This document shows positions 23,731 to 33,600 of a stretch of 64,000 bases of DNA, piece by piece (positions within the stretch are counted from its first letter, which is position 1; every line of letters begins with the position of its first letter). The translations under genes and the position numbers were made by a program. The notes under the pieces are model-generated. The model saw only the letters and a list, made by a program, of their open reading frames with translations, did not search any database and was not told where the DNA came from. The DNA comes from Bifidobacterium criceti (GTDB taxonomy: Bacteria > Actinomycetota > Actinomycetes > Actinomycetales > Bifidobacteriaceae). The stretch lies in the NCBI RefSeq assembly GCF_002286935.1, contig NZ_MVOH01000006.1, forward strand, positions 62,001-126,000, read 5' to 3'.

Positions 23731-23763
23731 AAAACAGAGAACCCTCCACGAGGGAGGGTTCTC
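23731..23763 (-). terminator. Terminator of tRNA-His
   Basis: 11-bp arms GAGAACCCTCC with a 5-nt loop, followed on the minus strand by TGTTTTCC, 6 nt beyond the tRNA 3' end. Confidence 0.8.
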
Positions 23764-23768
23764 GATGG

Positions 23769-23842
23769 GGTGGCTAACGCGGCTCGAACGCGCGACCTTC
23801 TGAACCACAATCAGATGCTCTACCAACTGAGCTATAGCCACC
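23769..23842 (-). tRNA. tRNA-His (anticodon GTG)
   Basis: The minus strand folds as a full cloverleaf: acceptor GTGGCTA/TAGCCAC with an encoded G at -1 facing discriminator C73, which is the tRNA-His identity pair; D arm GCTCAGTTGGTAGAGC; anticodon stem TCTGA/TCAGA with loop TTGTGGT (anticodon GTG); T arm ending GTTCGAGCC. CCA is not encoded. Confidence 0.95.
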
Positions 23843-23881
23843 ATCGCAACGGTTCCGTGAAGAACCGGGCAACAGATGAAA

Positions 23882-23887
23882 ACTATA
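23882..23887 (-). promoter_or_regulatory. Probable -10 of the tRNA-His promoter
   Basis: TATAGT on the minus strand about 40 nt upstream of the mature tRNA 5' end. No clear -35 element was found. Confidence 0.5.
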
Positions 23888-23983
23888 CACCACCTCCACC
23901 CAAATCCCGCACACGGCGTGTCGTCTACCTCCGATACTTCACCCGCACCACTCCCCAACGGCCTGTCGCGCACCGCGAAGAGG

Positions 23984-24437
23984 TAGACTGGAACCATAAT
24001 TCAACAGGGTTCACAACATGAAGCACATGTGGTGCTTGGCTCCTTTCCCTACATGATGGTTTCCTGTACTGGAGTGATGTGGATGAGAGTGAACATCACC
24101 GTGGTCATGGGTAGGTCAGGTGACCCGTGCGGCGCGCGCCGATGACGGCATCCGTCACACGTCGACGATGACGGAGGCGGCAATGGACGCCACCACCGTC
24201 GGATGATTGGCGGCGACGCGCTGGGAGCACGAGACCTGACGTTTCCGGGAATCGGCGGTTTCGACCTCGGACAGGTCGGATTCCCGGCGCACGTGCATCG
24301 CCGATGTGTTGGATGATATGGCGATGTCGAAGAACGAGACGGCCCCCGAAGGCACCTAGACACTTCGGGGGCCGTCTTCATGCGTGCACCCTGTTGCCCC
24401 GTGCACCGTGCTTTCTGTGTACCCTGTTCCCCAGCGT
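23984..24437. other. Gene-poor interval with orphan promoter-like sequence and a hairpin
   Basis: TAGACTGGAACC at 23984-23995 matches the leaderless promoter context seen before the gene at 24960 (TACGCTGGAACC), but is followed by ATA rather than ATG. From that point an open frame of about 45 codons runs rightward and resembles nothing I know. A minus-strand open frame at 24155-24355 (66 codons) is also unrecognised. At 24337-24377 a hairpin with 15-bp arms (AGACGGCCCCCGAAG) looks like a terminator. I cannot support a functional gene here; a decayed gene or an unrecognised RNA is possible. Confidence 0.4.
24337..24377. terminator. Orphan terminator-like hairpin
   Basis: 15-bp perfect arms with an 11-nt loop, followed on plus by TCA. 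No confident gene ends beside it on either strand. Confidence 0.55.
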
Positions 24438-24902
24438 CCCACTTCGCAGTTCCCACCTGCAAATCCACCCGCAAACACACCCATTCGCGTCCCACTCCGC
24501 AGACCACACCGACGAAACCAGACACAATGTCCCACTTCGCAGCCACTACCTATCAATCCACCCGCAAACGCCCCCACTTGCATCCCACTTCGCAGACCAC
24601 ACCGACGAACCCGGACACAACGTCCCACACCGCAGCTCACACCAGCAAATCCGCCCGCAAACGCCCCCGTGTACGTCCCACTCCGCAGACCACACCGACG
24701 AAATCGGACACAGCCTCCCACACCGCGGTTCCCACCTGCAAATCCACCCGCAAACACACCTGTTTGCGTCCCGACTTGCAATCCGCATCCACGAAAACGG
24801 ACACAGCGTCCCACTTCGCGGTTCCCACCTGCAAATCCACCCACAAACGCCCCCATTTGCGTCCCACTTCGCAGACCACACCGACCAATCCACCCACAAT
24901 CG
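24438..24902. repeat. 93-bp tandem repeat array, five units
   Basis: Units begin at 24438, 24531, 24624, 24717 and 24810, all exactly 93 bp apart. Each is composite: a 53-bp half starting CCCACTTCGCAGTTCCCACC (variants) and a 40-bp half starting CCCACTCCGCAGACCACACC. Both halves share the same first 10-12 bases, so the array probably arose by duplication of a smaller unit. Because 93 is divisible by 3 and the units lack stops in most frames, several frames look open on both strands, but the translated sequences (Thr/Pro/His-rich or Cys/Gly/Trp-rich) resemble no protein. It ends 58 bp before the next gene. Confidence 0.9.
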
Positions 24903-24947
24903 CGCACAGCTACACCGCTACACCACTCACCACAACACCGCATCGTC

Positions 24948-24953
24948 TACGCT
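24948..24953 (+). promoter_or_regulatory. -10 hexamer of a leaderless promoter
   Basis: TACGCT is followed by GGAACC and then ATG at 24960, placing the predicted transcription start at the start codon. Confidence 0.6.
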
Positions 24954-24959
24954 GGAACC

Positions 24960-25865
24960 ATGACCTTCCTTCCGCTCACCACAGCTGCCGCAACCTCCGC
25001 AACAGCCACGATGTCCACGACAACCGCCGACTTCGTCGCGCGCCGCCAGTTCGCGCCCCTCTACATCTGGCTCGACGTCGCGTTCCTCATGTTCTACGCC
25101 GCGCTGTTGCTGTGGCGCCGCCGCCGTATGACGGTACTCGTCGGCATCGCCGCCGGACTGTTGTATTTCGCAGTCGACTTCGGCATCTTCCATCTTGCGC
25201 TCGGTACGCGTTCGATCTCGCCGAACGCGTCATTGTTCTGGGTGTTGTTGTGGATGTCGATGAGTTACGGTTTCACGAATTTCACATGGATATGGCTGTA
25301 TCTGCGACACGACGACCGTCTCGTCGAATGGTCGACGCTCATATTCGGATGGTGGTTCTGCGCGCCGCTCATCACACAGACGATCACATCCCGTTTCCTC
25401 CCCGACGAGGTAGCCGATCCGATCACGATCGAACGCACGACGGGCGCCTACCACGGATGGATGGCGGTCATCCTGTTCGTCGGATACGCGGGCGTCATCA
25501 TCCACAACCTCACACGCGCGCCACGCCCCGCGCTGCGCATCGACATCCGTTGGCTCCTCGTATGCGGCATCGGCATCCAGTTCGCATGGGAGGCGGCGCT
25601 GCTGCTCGGCGGCATCCGCAGCGCCGGACTGGGCCTCGTCGAGTCGCTCAAGCCGCTCGTCATCGATTCGCTTCTCGAGACGAACCTCGGTATGCCGTAC
25701 GTCTATCTGATCTTCCTCGCCGTGTCCGCACGTTGGCATGAGGACCTCACACCCCGCACACCCGCGCTTTCGCTTGCGCGCTCGCTCGAACGTTCGAACG
25801 CGCGCATGCGCCACGCACCGTTCACCGTCACCACAATCCGCCGCGGCGCGGACGTGGACGACTAG
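24960..25865 (+). CDS. Multi-pass membrane protein of unknown function
   Basis: 301 aa with about seven predicted membrane helices (LYIWLDVAFLMFYAALLLW, VGIAAGLLYFAVDFGIFHLAL, FWVLLWMSMSYGFTNFTWIWLYL, a helix around FGWWFCAPLITQTI, MAVILFVGYAGVIIHNL, WLLVCGIGIQFAWEAALLL, MPYVYLIFLAVSARW) and a basic C-terminal tail. I do not recognise the family with certainty. The open frame continues upstream through the tandem repeat array, but the leaderless promoter and repeat boundary place the start at 24960. It stops 49 bp before the aldolase-family gene on the same strand, with a separate promoter in between. Confidence 0.75.
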   Translation: MTFLPLTTAAATSATATMSTTTADFVARRQFAPLYIWLDVAFLMFYAALLLWRRRRMTVLVGIAAGLLYFAVDFGIFHLALGTRSISPNASLFWVLLWMSMSYGFTNFTWIWLYLRHDDRLVEWSTLIFGWWFCAPLITQTITSRFLPDEVADPITIERTTGAYHGWMAVILFVGYAGVIIHNLTRAPRPALRIDIRWLLVCGIGIQFAWEAALLLGGIRSAGLGLVESLKPLVIDSLLETNLGMPYVYLIFLAVSARWHEDLTPRTPALSLARSLERSNARMRHAPFTVTTIRRGADVDD

Positions 25866-25868
25866 ACT
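25863..25868 (+). promoter_or_regulatory. -10 hexamer for the threonine-aldolase-family gene
   Basis: TAGACT overlaps the stop of the membrane protein gene, about 46 nt upstream of the next start, giving a short leader with a Shine-Dalgarno site. Confidence 0.5.
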
Positions 25869-25914
25869 GGCATACTACCGACGCTTGAACCATCCCGAAC
25901 CAAGGAGTTTCGCA

Positions 25915-26940
25915 ATGCTGTCCTTCCAGAACGACTATTCCTCGACCGCCGCGCCGCAGATCCTCGCGCGCGTACAGCAGATCCAGCACGAGCAGCATCC
26001 GGGCTACGGCACCGACGACTACTGCAAGACCGCCGCCGACAAGATCGCCGCACAGTGCGACGACCCCCGGGCGCAGGTGTGGTTCCTCGTCGGCGGCACA
26101 CAGACGAACCAGACGGTCATCTCGGCGATCACACCGCAATACGCGGGCGTCGTGTGCGCGGACAGCGGCCACATCAACACGCATGAGGCGGGCGCGATCG
26201 AGGCGACCGGACACAAGGTGCTCGCGTTGGCGAACGAGGACGGCAAGATCACGGCCGAACAACTCGACGACTATTGCGAACGGTTCTATGCGGATCCGAA
26301 CCATACGCACATGGTCTTCCCCGGTTCCGTCTACATCTCCCAACCGACCGAATACGGCACCGTCTACACACTTGAGGAGCTCGAATCGCTCTCCCAGGTC
26401 GCGCACGACCGTGACCTGCCGCTGTTCATCGACGGTGCGCGCCTCGGCTACGCGTTGACGAGCGACGGCAACGACGCCGACCTCGACGACATCGCGCGCG
26501 TCGCCGATGTGTTCACAATCGGCGGCACGAAGGTCGGAGCGATGTTCGGCGAGGCCGTCGTGTTCACCCGCGCGAACACGCCCGCGAATTTCACGACGCT
26601 CGTCAAGCAGCGTGGCGCGCTCCTCGCGAAGGGATGGCTGTTGGGTCTGCAGTTCGACGCGTTGTTCACCGACGACCTGTACTTCAAACTGTCCGCACAC
26701 GCGAACAAGGAGGCCGACAAGATTCGCGAAGCGCTCGCGGACAAGGGTTACGATGTGGCCTTCGTCTCGCAGACGAACCAGATCTTCATCACCGTCTCCG
26801 ACAAGAAGGCCGCCGAACTCGCCGAGCATGTGACGCTGGGGTTCATCGAGGCCGTCGGTACGGACAGCGTCATGCTGCGCATCTGCACAAGCTGGGCGAC
26901 GACCGATGACGAGGTCGACGAACTGATCTCGTATCTGTGA
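25915..26940 (+). CDS. Threonine aldolase / beta-eliminating lyase family PLP enzyme
   Basis: 341 aa, fold type I PLP enzyme of the low-specificity threonine aldolase group, which cleaves threonine or allo-threonine to glycine and acetaldehyde. Family marks: GTDDYCKTAADKIA near residue 30, FLVGGTQTNQTV (cofactor phosphate site), HINTHEAGAIE, LFIDGARLGYAL with the PLP-binding Asp and Arg, and the Schiff-base Lys in TIGGTKVGAMFGEAVVF. Start has AAGGAGT 7 nt upstream. Substrate specificity cannot be read from sequence; related enzymes act on other beta-hydroxy amino acids. Confidence 0.85.
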   Translation: MLSFQNDYSSTAAPQILARVQQIQHEQHPGYGTDDYCKTAADKIAAQCDDPRAQVWFLVGGTQTNQTVISAITPQYAGVVCADSGHINTHEAGAIEATGHKVLALANEDGKITAEQLDDYCERFYADPNHTHMVFPGSVYISQPTEYGTVYTLEELESLSQVAHDRDLPLFIDGARLGYALTSDGNDADLDDIARVADVFTIGGTKVGAMFGEAVVFTRANTPANFTTLVKQRGALLAKGWLLGLQFDALFTDDLYFKLSAHANKEADKIREALADKGYDVAFVSQTNQIFITVSDKKAAELAEHVTLGFIEAVGTDSVMLRICTSWATTDDEVDELISYL

Positions 26941-26969
26941 CGACCTGTACGGATCCAGATACCGGTCAG

Positions 26970-27019
26970 ATATGCGATGCGCGCCCACCACTGTTCTGTG
27001 GTGGGCGCGCATCGCATAT
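26970..27019. terminator. Bidirectional terminator
   Basis: 22-bp perfect arms (starting ATATGCGATGCGCGCCC) with a 6-nt loop between the convergent aldolase-family and glycosyltransferase genes. Confidence 0.85.
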
Positions 27020-27038
27020 GGCACAATCCTCTCATTTC

Positions 27039-28262
27039 CTATTCCTCACCGTCGCTTCCTGCGGCGCGTGTGCCCGCCTTATGCGCGGCGATGACCTCAC
27101 GTTCCATCCTGACGAACCGTTTGACCGACTGTTCGACCGAATACGTCTCCTTCGTATGTTCGGCGTAGGTCTCCCCCCATTCGTTGAGGTCGCGCGGATG
27201 GTCGATCCACCAGTCGATGCGGTCGGCGAGCTCCTCGGGATGGCCGATCGGATACGACGATTCCGGGGTGAGCGAGAACTGCCCGGCCGCGCTCAACGGC
27301 GAGTCGGCGATGACGGGGACAAGGCCACACGCCATCCCTTCGATGACGCTCACCGATTCGAGGTCGGCGATCGACGGATGGCACAACAGGTCGCATGAGC
27401 GCAGCAGGTCCGGCATGTCGGCGTTCCTATGGAACCCGATTGTCGCGGGACGCTTGAGCAGCTTGCGCGCCTTGCGCACGACGCGCCGCTTGATCGGACC
27501 GGTGCCGGCGATCGTCAGATGGATGTCATCGGCGTGTGCGCTCAATGCGATCGCCTCGATGAGTTCGATATGGTTCTTCTCGTTCGCGAGTCTTCCCGAC
27601 GCGATGATGCGGAACGGCACGGCCGCAGGCTCCGCGCCCGGACGCTGTCGCTTCGCCGTGAACCGTGGCTGGTAGCCGTTCGAGATGACGTAGATCGGCT
27701 CGCCGTAATGGTGTTTCTCAAGCAGGTGCGCGCCGAGCTTCGTCGGCACATGGATCGCGTCGACGTTGCGGTAGAGCCAATGGTGGAACAGCCAGTACAG
27801 GAACGAGTTCATGCCGGGGATGTAGCGCAGCGGCCCGGCCGAGTACATGACGTTCTCCGGCTGGACATGGAAGCCGGCCGTGACCGGCAGCCCGTGCGCA
27901 CGTGCGTTCGCAAGCGCATGCCTGCCGAATTTGAACGGTTCGTAGATGTGCACGACGTCGACGCCGTCGAACGCGCGGTCGAAGAGCGTCTTGCTCGGCT
28001 GCGCGAACTGCATCTGCTGCTTCGCCGATATCCAGCTGACGAGCGGGATGTGGTTGACGCGCGCCGGGTAGCGTGGGGCGCCGATGCCGACGAGCCGCAC
28101 CTCGTGCCCTTGCCGTTTGAGTTCGGCCGCCCATTGCGTCGCCGAGTTGGACGTGCCGTTGCCCCCGTTGCCGGATGTGTCGACGACGAGCGCGACTGTG
28201 AGCGGCCATTCGTCATTGTCGCGGTCCGCGTCGGCGGATGCCGTGTTCTGTTGTGCGCACAT
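27039..28262 (-). CDS. Glycosyltransferase family 4-type protein
   Basis: 407 aa, GT-B fold. The N-terminal acceptor half includes VALVVDTSGNGGNGTS and VDVVHIYEPFKFG; the C-terminal nucleotide-sugar half has ISNGYQP, FRIIASGRLANEKNHIELIEAI, LTIAGTGPIKRR and the E-x7-E-like LESVSVIEGMACGLVPVIADSPLSAAG. This pattern fits retaining mannosyl/glucosyl transferases acting on lipids or glycans; the substrate is unknown. No signal peptide or membrane helix is evident. The start at 28262 is 8 nt from a TAGACT -10 (leaderless). Divergent from purT, 94 bp apart. Confidence 0.85.
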   Translation of the reverse strand: MCAQQNTASADADRDNDEWPLTVALVVDTSGNGGNGTSNSATQWAAELKRQGHEVRLVGIGAPRYPARVNHIPLVSWISAKQQMQFAQPSKTLFDRAFDGVDVVHIYEPFKFGRHALANARAHGLPVTAGFHVQPENVMYSAGPLRYIPGMNSFLYWLFHHWLYRNVDAIHVPTKLGAHLLEKHHYGEPIYVISNGYQPRFTAKRQRPGAEPAAVPFRIIASGRLANEKNHIELIEAIALSAHADDIHLTIAGTGPIKRRVVRKARKLLKRPATIGFHRNADMPDLLRSCDLLCHPSIADLESVSVIEGMACGLVPVIADSPLSAAGQFSLTPESSYPIGHPEELADRIDWWIDHPRDLNEWGETYAEHTKETYSVEQSVKRFVRMEREVIAAHKAGTRAAGSDGEE

Positions 28263-28270
28263 GGTTGTCA

Positions 28271-28276
28271 AGTCTA
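28271..28276 (-). promoter_or_regulatory. -10 hexamer of the glycosyltransferase promoter
   Basis: TAGACT on minus, 8 nt from the start codon, consistent with a leaderless or near-leaderless transcript. Confidence 0.5.
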
Positions 28277-28344
28277 GCGGTCGGTGCGCCGAACCGGCGG
28301 TTCGCGGCGACGGGGGTGGCTCCACGCACGTGCACTGCCGGTGG

Positions 28345-28350
28345 CACAAT
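28345..28350 (+). promoter_or_regulatory. -10 hexamer of the purT promoter
   Basis: CACAAT followed by GGTGCC and ATG at 28357, the same 6-nt spacing as other leaderless genes in the window. Confidence 0.45.
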
Positions 28351-28356
28351 GGTGCC

Positions 28357-29604
28357 ATGACGAAATTCGATTGTGCCCTCGGCACCCCCAACGGCAACCA
28401 TCCCACACGTGCGCTCCTGCTCGGTTCCGGCGAGCTCGGCAAGGAGGTCGCGATCTCGCTCACGCGTCTCGGCGTGCGTGTCATCGCCGCCGATTCCTAT
28501 GCGCATGCGCCCGCGCAGCAGGTCGCGCATGAGGCGCGCGTCCTCGACATGGCGAACGCGGACGCATTGCGTGCACTCATCGCGGATGTCGATCCGGACA
28601 TCATCATCCCCGAGGTCGAGGCGATTGCGACACCGGTGCTCGAAGAGGCCGAGCACAATGGCGCGCACGTCGTGCCGAGCGCGAAGATCGCCGGCATCTG
28701 CATGGACCGCGAGGCGCTGCGCACGCTCGCGGCGGATGAGCTGGGACTGCCGACGACGCCGTTCCGTTTCGCAGGTTCCCTCAACGAACTCAAGGCGGCG
28801 GCCGACGCGATCGGATACCCGTGCGTCGTCAAGCCGGTCATGAGCTCGTCCGGACACGGCCAGTCGGTCGTGCACGATGCGGACGGCGTTGCGGACGCGT
28901 GGACGGAGGCGCAACAGGGGCGCCGCGCGCATGACGAAGGCGACGTGTCGCGCGTCATCGTCGAACGCCTCGTCGACCTTGACTACGAACTGACGATGCT
29001 CACCGTGAGCTCGTCCGCGGGCGTCGTCGTCTGCGAGCCGATCGGGCAGCGCCAGCAGGACGGCGACTACCGCGACTCGTGGCAGCCGGCGAACGTGCCC
29101 GCGGATGTGCTCGCGGAGGCGAAACGCATCGCGGACGCGGCGGTGAACGGACTCGTCGCTCGCGCGGGCACGGACAGCGCGTGGGGCGTGTTCGGCGTCG
29201 AGCTGTTCGTGCTCAAGGACGGCGACGTCCTGTTCAACGAAGTATCGCCGCGCCCGCATGACACGGGCATGGTCACGATGATCAGCCAACGGTTGAGCGA
29301 ATTCGACCTGCACGCGCGCGCGATGCTCGGCGCACCGGTCACCGAAGGGCACGTCGCGCTCGACATCCCGGAGCATACGGCGGCCGCGAGCCACGCGATC
29401 GTCGTCGAGGGACACGGCGAAGCCGAGTTCACGAACCTTGACGAGGCGCTCGCGCAACCGGGGACCGACGTGCGCGTCTTTGCGAAACCGAAGGTCGAAG
29501 GGCACCGCAGGATGGGCGTCGCGCTCGCGCTCGGCGCGGACGTCGCGGAAGCGCGCGTGCGCGCCGTCGAAACGGCGCAGGCGCTCTCGATCACCGTCAT
29601 CTGA
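28357..29604 (+). CDS. purT: Formate-dependent phosphoribosylglycinamide formyltransferase
   Basis: 415 aa ATP-grasp enzyme that makes FGAR from GAR using formate and ATP, the third purine step and the folate-independent alternative to PurN. Nucleotide-binding start [39 protein letters not shown]-grasp core [17 protein letters not shown]; metal site [32 protein letters not shown]. Start 28357 is used because the frame upstream encodes no family sequence and a -10 sits just before it. First of three purine genes here (purT, purC, purL). Confidence 0.95.
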   Translation: MTKFDCALGTPNGNHPTRALLLGSGELGKEVAISLTRLGVRVIAADSYAHAPAQQVAHEARVLDMANADALRALIADVDPDIIIPEVEAIATPVLEEAEHNGAHVVPSAKIAGICMDREALRTLAADELGLPTTPFRFAGSLNELKAAADAIGYPCVVKPVMSSSGHGQSVVHDADGVADAWTEAQQGRRAHDEGDVSRVIVERLVDLDYELTMLTVSSSAGVVVCEPIGQRQQDGDYRDSWQPANVPADVLAEAKRIADAAVNGLVARAGTDSAWGVFGVELFVLKDGDVLFNEVSPRPHDTGMVTMISQRLSEFDLHARAMLGAPVTEGHVALDIPEHTAAASHAIVVEGHGEAEFTNLDEALAQPGTDVRVFAKPKVEGHRRMGVALALGADVAEARVRAVETAQALSITVI

Positions 29605-29616
29605 AAACCGCCATCC

Positions 29617-29653
29617 CGGCCGCGCGGCGCATACCGCGCCGCGCGGCCGTTTG
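29617..29653 (+). terminator. Terminator after purT
   Basis: 13-bp arms GGCCGCGCGGCGC with a 5-nt loop followed by GTTTGAA, 13 nt past the purT stop. It separates purT from purC. Confidence 0.7.
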
Positions 29654-29692
29654 AAACGTGAGAAACACCGCGCCCATGTTAGCGCCGCTTGC

Positions 29693-29698
29693 TACGCT
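29693..29698 (+). promoter_or_regulatory. Probable -10 of the purC promoter
   Basis: TACGCT preceded by GCTTGC (CGCTTGCTACGCT). The same CGCTTGCTA string occurs before purF at about 53.54 kb, so the two purine promoters share an extended -10 context. Confidence 0.45.
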
Positions 29699-29758
29699 GA
29701 TGGCGTCAGTTCATCAGCGTTCCATTTTGTAGATCCACGGAAGGCAGAAGCACCAATT

Positions 29759-30511
29759 ATGCAGAAAATGGACAAGCTCTACGAGGGCAAGGCCAAGAAA
29801 CTGTACGCAACCGACGACCCGGACGTCCTTTGGGTCGAATACATGAACCAGGCGACCGCCGGCAACGGCGCGAAGAAGGCTCAGATCGAAGGCAAGGGAA
29901 GCCTCAACAACCGCATCACGTCGGTCCTCTTCGACCTGCTCAAGGCCCGTGGAGTCGATTCCCATTTCATCAAGCGCATCTCGGACACCGAGCAGCTCGT
30001 CCGCTCGATGGACATGTACCCGCTCGAGATCATCATGCGCAACACGGCGGCCGGTTCGTTCGCGAAGCGCTACGGCGTCGAGGAGGGCACGAAGCTTGCA
30101 CGGCCAATCCTCGAATTCTGCTACAAGTCCGATGAGCTCGGCGACCCGTTCATCAACGACGACGGCATCGTCGCGCTCGGCCTCGCGTCCGACGAGGAGC
30201 TCGCCGAGATCTCGAAGCAGGCGCGCGCCGTCAACGACGCGCTCCTCGACATCTTCTCGAAGATTGACGTGCAGCTCGTCGACTTCAAGATCGAGGAAGG
30301 CAAGACGTCCGGCGGCACGATCCTGCTCGCCGACGAGATCACGCCTGACACGTGCCGCCTGTGGGACCTCAAGGACGGTTCGGGCCAGATCGAGCACCTC
30401 GACAAGGATCTGTTCCGCCGCGACCTCGGCAACATCATCCCCGCCTATGAGGAGATCTACGATCGCCTGACAGCGCTTGCACAGCAGGAAGGCATCGAAC
30501 GCGCCGAATGA
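29759..30511 (+). CDS. purC: SAICAR synthase
   Basis: 250 aa. Joins aspartate to CAIR, step 8 of purine synthesis. N-terminus [22 protein letters not shown] with the glycine-rich ATP loop; [64 protein letters not shown] is the SAICAR synthase signature. Start ATG 29759 ([10 protein letters not shown]) has AAGGCAG upstream. 164 bp before purL. Confidence 0.97.
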   Translation: MQKMDKLYEGKAKKLYATDDPDVLWVEYMNQATAGNGAKKAQIEGKGSLNNRITSVLFDLLKARGVDSHFIKRISDTEQLVRSMDMYPLEIIMRNTAAGSFAKRYGVEEGTKLARPILEFCYKSDELGDPFINDDGIVALGLASDEELAEISKQARAVNDALLDIFSKIDVQLVDFKIEEGKTSGGTILLADEITPDTCRLWDLKDGSGQIEHLDKDLFRRDLGNIIPAYEEIYDRLTALAQQEGIERAE

Positions 30512-30675
30512 CATGAGCGGCCCGCATCTGGTGTTCGCCACCGGGTGCGGGCCGATTCCGTCCGCCACCCCCTCCCCTTTTTTCTTACATTGATTTCCCC
30601 ATCCGTGCCGGCTACGGCACGGCTCCCGTTTTTTCAGCACCAGTTTCCATCACCAAGAGAGAGCAAGGAAGAACC

Positions 30676-33600
30676 GTGGTTTTCCGCGTATATGTTGAAA
30701 AGAAGCCCGGCTTTGACGTCGAGGCCCAGCAGCTCACCCACGAACTCAGGACGATTCTGGGCATCAAGCCGCTTGAGCGGATCCGCCTGATCAACCGCTA
30801 CGACGTCGAGGGCATCGGCGAGGACCTGTTCGAACAGGTCGTGCCGACCGTCTTCAGCGAACCGCAGTCCGACGACGTCGCGTTCGACTTTCCCGATTTC
30901 GGCGACGACGCCGTGTTCGCCGTCGAGTTCCTTCCCGGACAGTTTGACCAGCGCGCCGACTCGGCGAGCGAATGCATCCAGCTCATCAGCCAAGGTGAAC
31001 GCCCGACCGTGCGTTCGGCGACGCTCTACGCGCTGCAGGGCAATCTGAGCACGCCCGACATCGACGCGATCAAGAAGTACGTCATCAACCCGGTCGAAGC
31101 GCGCGAAGCGAGCCTCGCGACGCGCGACACGCTCGTGACGCAGATCCCGACGCCCGGCAAGGTCGAAGTCATCGACGGCTTCCGCGGGATGGACGACGAA
31201 CAGCTCGAACGCTTCATCGCCGACCGTGGGCTCGCGATGGACGTCGCCGACCTGCAGTTCTGCCGCGACTACTTCATCGACGAGGACCGCGACCCGACGA
31301 TCACCGAGATCAAAGTCATCGACACGTACTGGTCCGACCATTGCCGCCACACGACATTCGGCACGCAGCTCGACGACGTGACGATCGACGACGCGACCGT
31401 CAAGGAGGCCTTCGAACGCTATCTGCGGATGCGTGAGGAGCTCGGGCGCGCCGACCGCCCAGTCACACTGATGGACATGGGCACGCTCGGCGCGAAGTGG
31501 CTCAAGGCGAACGGCATCTTGACGAACCTCGACGAATCCGAGGAGATCAACGCGTGCACCGTCAAGGTCAAGGTCGACGTCAACGGCGAGGACGAGGACT
31601 GGCTCTTCCTGTTCAAGAACGAGACGCACAACCACCCGACCGAGATCGAACCGTTCGGCGGCGCCGCGACATGCATCGGCGGCTGCATCCGCGATCCCCT
31701 CTCGGGACGCTCGTACGTCTACCAGGCGATGCGCGTGACGGGCGCGGCGGATCCGCGCACGCCTATCGACGAGACGCTTGAAGGCAAGCTGCCGCAGCGC
31801 AAGCTCGTCACGACGGCCGCGCATGGCTATTCGTCCTACGGCAACCAGATCGGGCTCGCGACCGGACAGGTCGATGAGATCTACCATCCCGGCTACGTCG
31901 CGAAACGCATGGAGGTCGGCGCCGTCGTCGCGGCGACGCCCGCCGACCATGTGCGCCGCGAGACGCCCGCACCGGGCGACCGGATCATCCTGCTCGGCGG
32001 CCGCACGGGCCGTGACGGCATCGGCGGCGCGACCGGCTCGTCGAAGGCACACAACGTCGAATCGCTCGAACTCGACGGCGCCGAGGTTCAGAAGGGCAAC
32101 GCGCCGGTCGAACGCAAGCTCCAGCGCCTCTTCCGCCGCGGCGACGCATGCCGCCTCATCAAGCGCTGCAACGACTTCGGCGCGGGCGGCGTCTCGGTCG
32201 CGGTCGGCGAGATCGCCGACGGCCTCGACGTCGACCTCAACAAGGTCCCGAAGAAATACGAAGGACTCGACGGCACCGAACTCGCGATCTCCGAATCGCA
32301 GGAACGCATGGCCGTCGACGTCGCCGCCGAGGACGTCGACGAATTCCTCACCTACGCGAAGGAGGAGAACCTCGAAGCGTCCGTCATCGCGACCGTCACC
32401 GAGGAACCCCGTATGGTCATGCGTTGGGACGGGGACACAATCGTCGACCTGTCGCGCGAATTCCTCGCATCGAACGGCGCGGACAAGCACCAGGACGCGC
32501 ATGTGGTGGAACAGGGCACGTATGCCACGCCGTTCGGCGAAGGCACGCTCGAGGAACGCATGCACGCGATGCTCGCGGACATCAACGTCGCCTCGAACAA
32601 GGGCCTGTCCGAACGCTTCGATTCGACGATCGGCGCGGGCACCGTGCTCATGCCGTTCGGCGGCCGCAGGCAGCTGACCGCGCCGATGGCGATGGTCGCG
32701 AAACTGCCCGTCTTCGGCGAGACGACGACGGCATCCGCGATGGCATGGGGCTTCAACCCGTACATCATGGAACGCAACCAGTTCACCGGCGCATACCTCT
32801 CGGTCGTCGAATCGCTCGCGAAGCTCGTCGCCGCAGGCTTCGAACACGAGAAGGCGTACCTGAGCTTCCAGGAGTACTTCGAGAAGCTGCGCGACGAGCC
32901 GGAACGCTGGGGCAAGCCGCTCGCGGCCGTGCTCGGCGCGCTCATGGCCCAGGTCGACCTTGGCGTCGGCGCGATCGGCGGCAAGGATTCGATGTCCGGA
33001 TCGTTCGAGGACCTCGACGTGCCCCCGACACTCATCTCGTTCGCCGTCGCGGTCGGCGACATGCGCCGCGCGACAAGCCCCGAGTTCAAGCAGGGCGGCC
33101 ACCACGTCGTGCGCATCGCGCCACGCTACCTCGACGACGGCATCACCCCGGACAAGGACGCGCTCCTCGAGGTGTTCCGCGTCGTCGAAGACCTCGTTGA
33201 CTTCCACGACGCGGTCGCGGTCGCGACACCGGGATACGGCGGCACCGCGGAATCGCTCTTCCGCATGACGCTCGGCAACGCGATCGGCGTCCGTCTCGAC
33301 GACTCGATCAACGTCGACGACCTCTTCGCCCCGGCGTATGGATCGTTCATCGTCGAACTCGCGGACGACGCGAAGATCCCCGCAGCGTCGAACCTCGTCG
33401 ACATCGCACAGGTCGGCGAAACGACGGACGAGTACGTCTTCCACGCGGACGGCGTCGACCTGCCGCTCGCGCAGCTGCAGGAGACATGGGAACGCGGACT
33501 CGAATCGGTCTTCCCGTACCGCACCCCCCACGGCACCGAACTCGAACAGGTCGAGACCGTCTCGTTCGCAACGCAGCGGCGCGTGCAGTACACGGGGCCG

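Noticed and set aside
24017..24052. Leader peptide MKHMWCLAPFPT
   Set aside because: No adjacent biosynthetic operon, no attenuator pairing and no ribosome site; probably chance.
24049..24350. SRP RNA or tmRNA
   Set aside because: The diagnostic cores (SRP GGTCAGG...GGAAGGAAGCAG; tmRNA ends and tag frame) are not present.
24438..24902. CRISPR array
   Set aside because: Units are contiguous and diverged throughout, with no constant repeat separated by unique spacers and no cas genes nearby.
24380..24959. Thr/Pro/His-rich coding extension or Cys/Trp/Gly-rich minus-strand proteins over the 93-bp repeats
   Set aside because: Several frames are open at once because the repeat period is a multiple of 3; no ribosome site and no recognisable protein.
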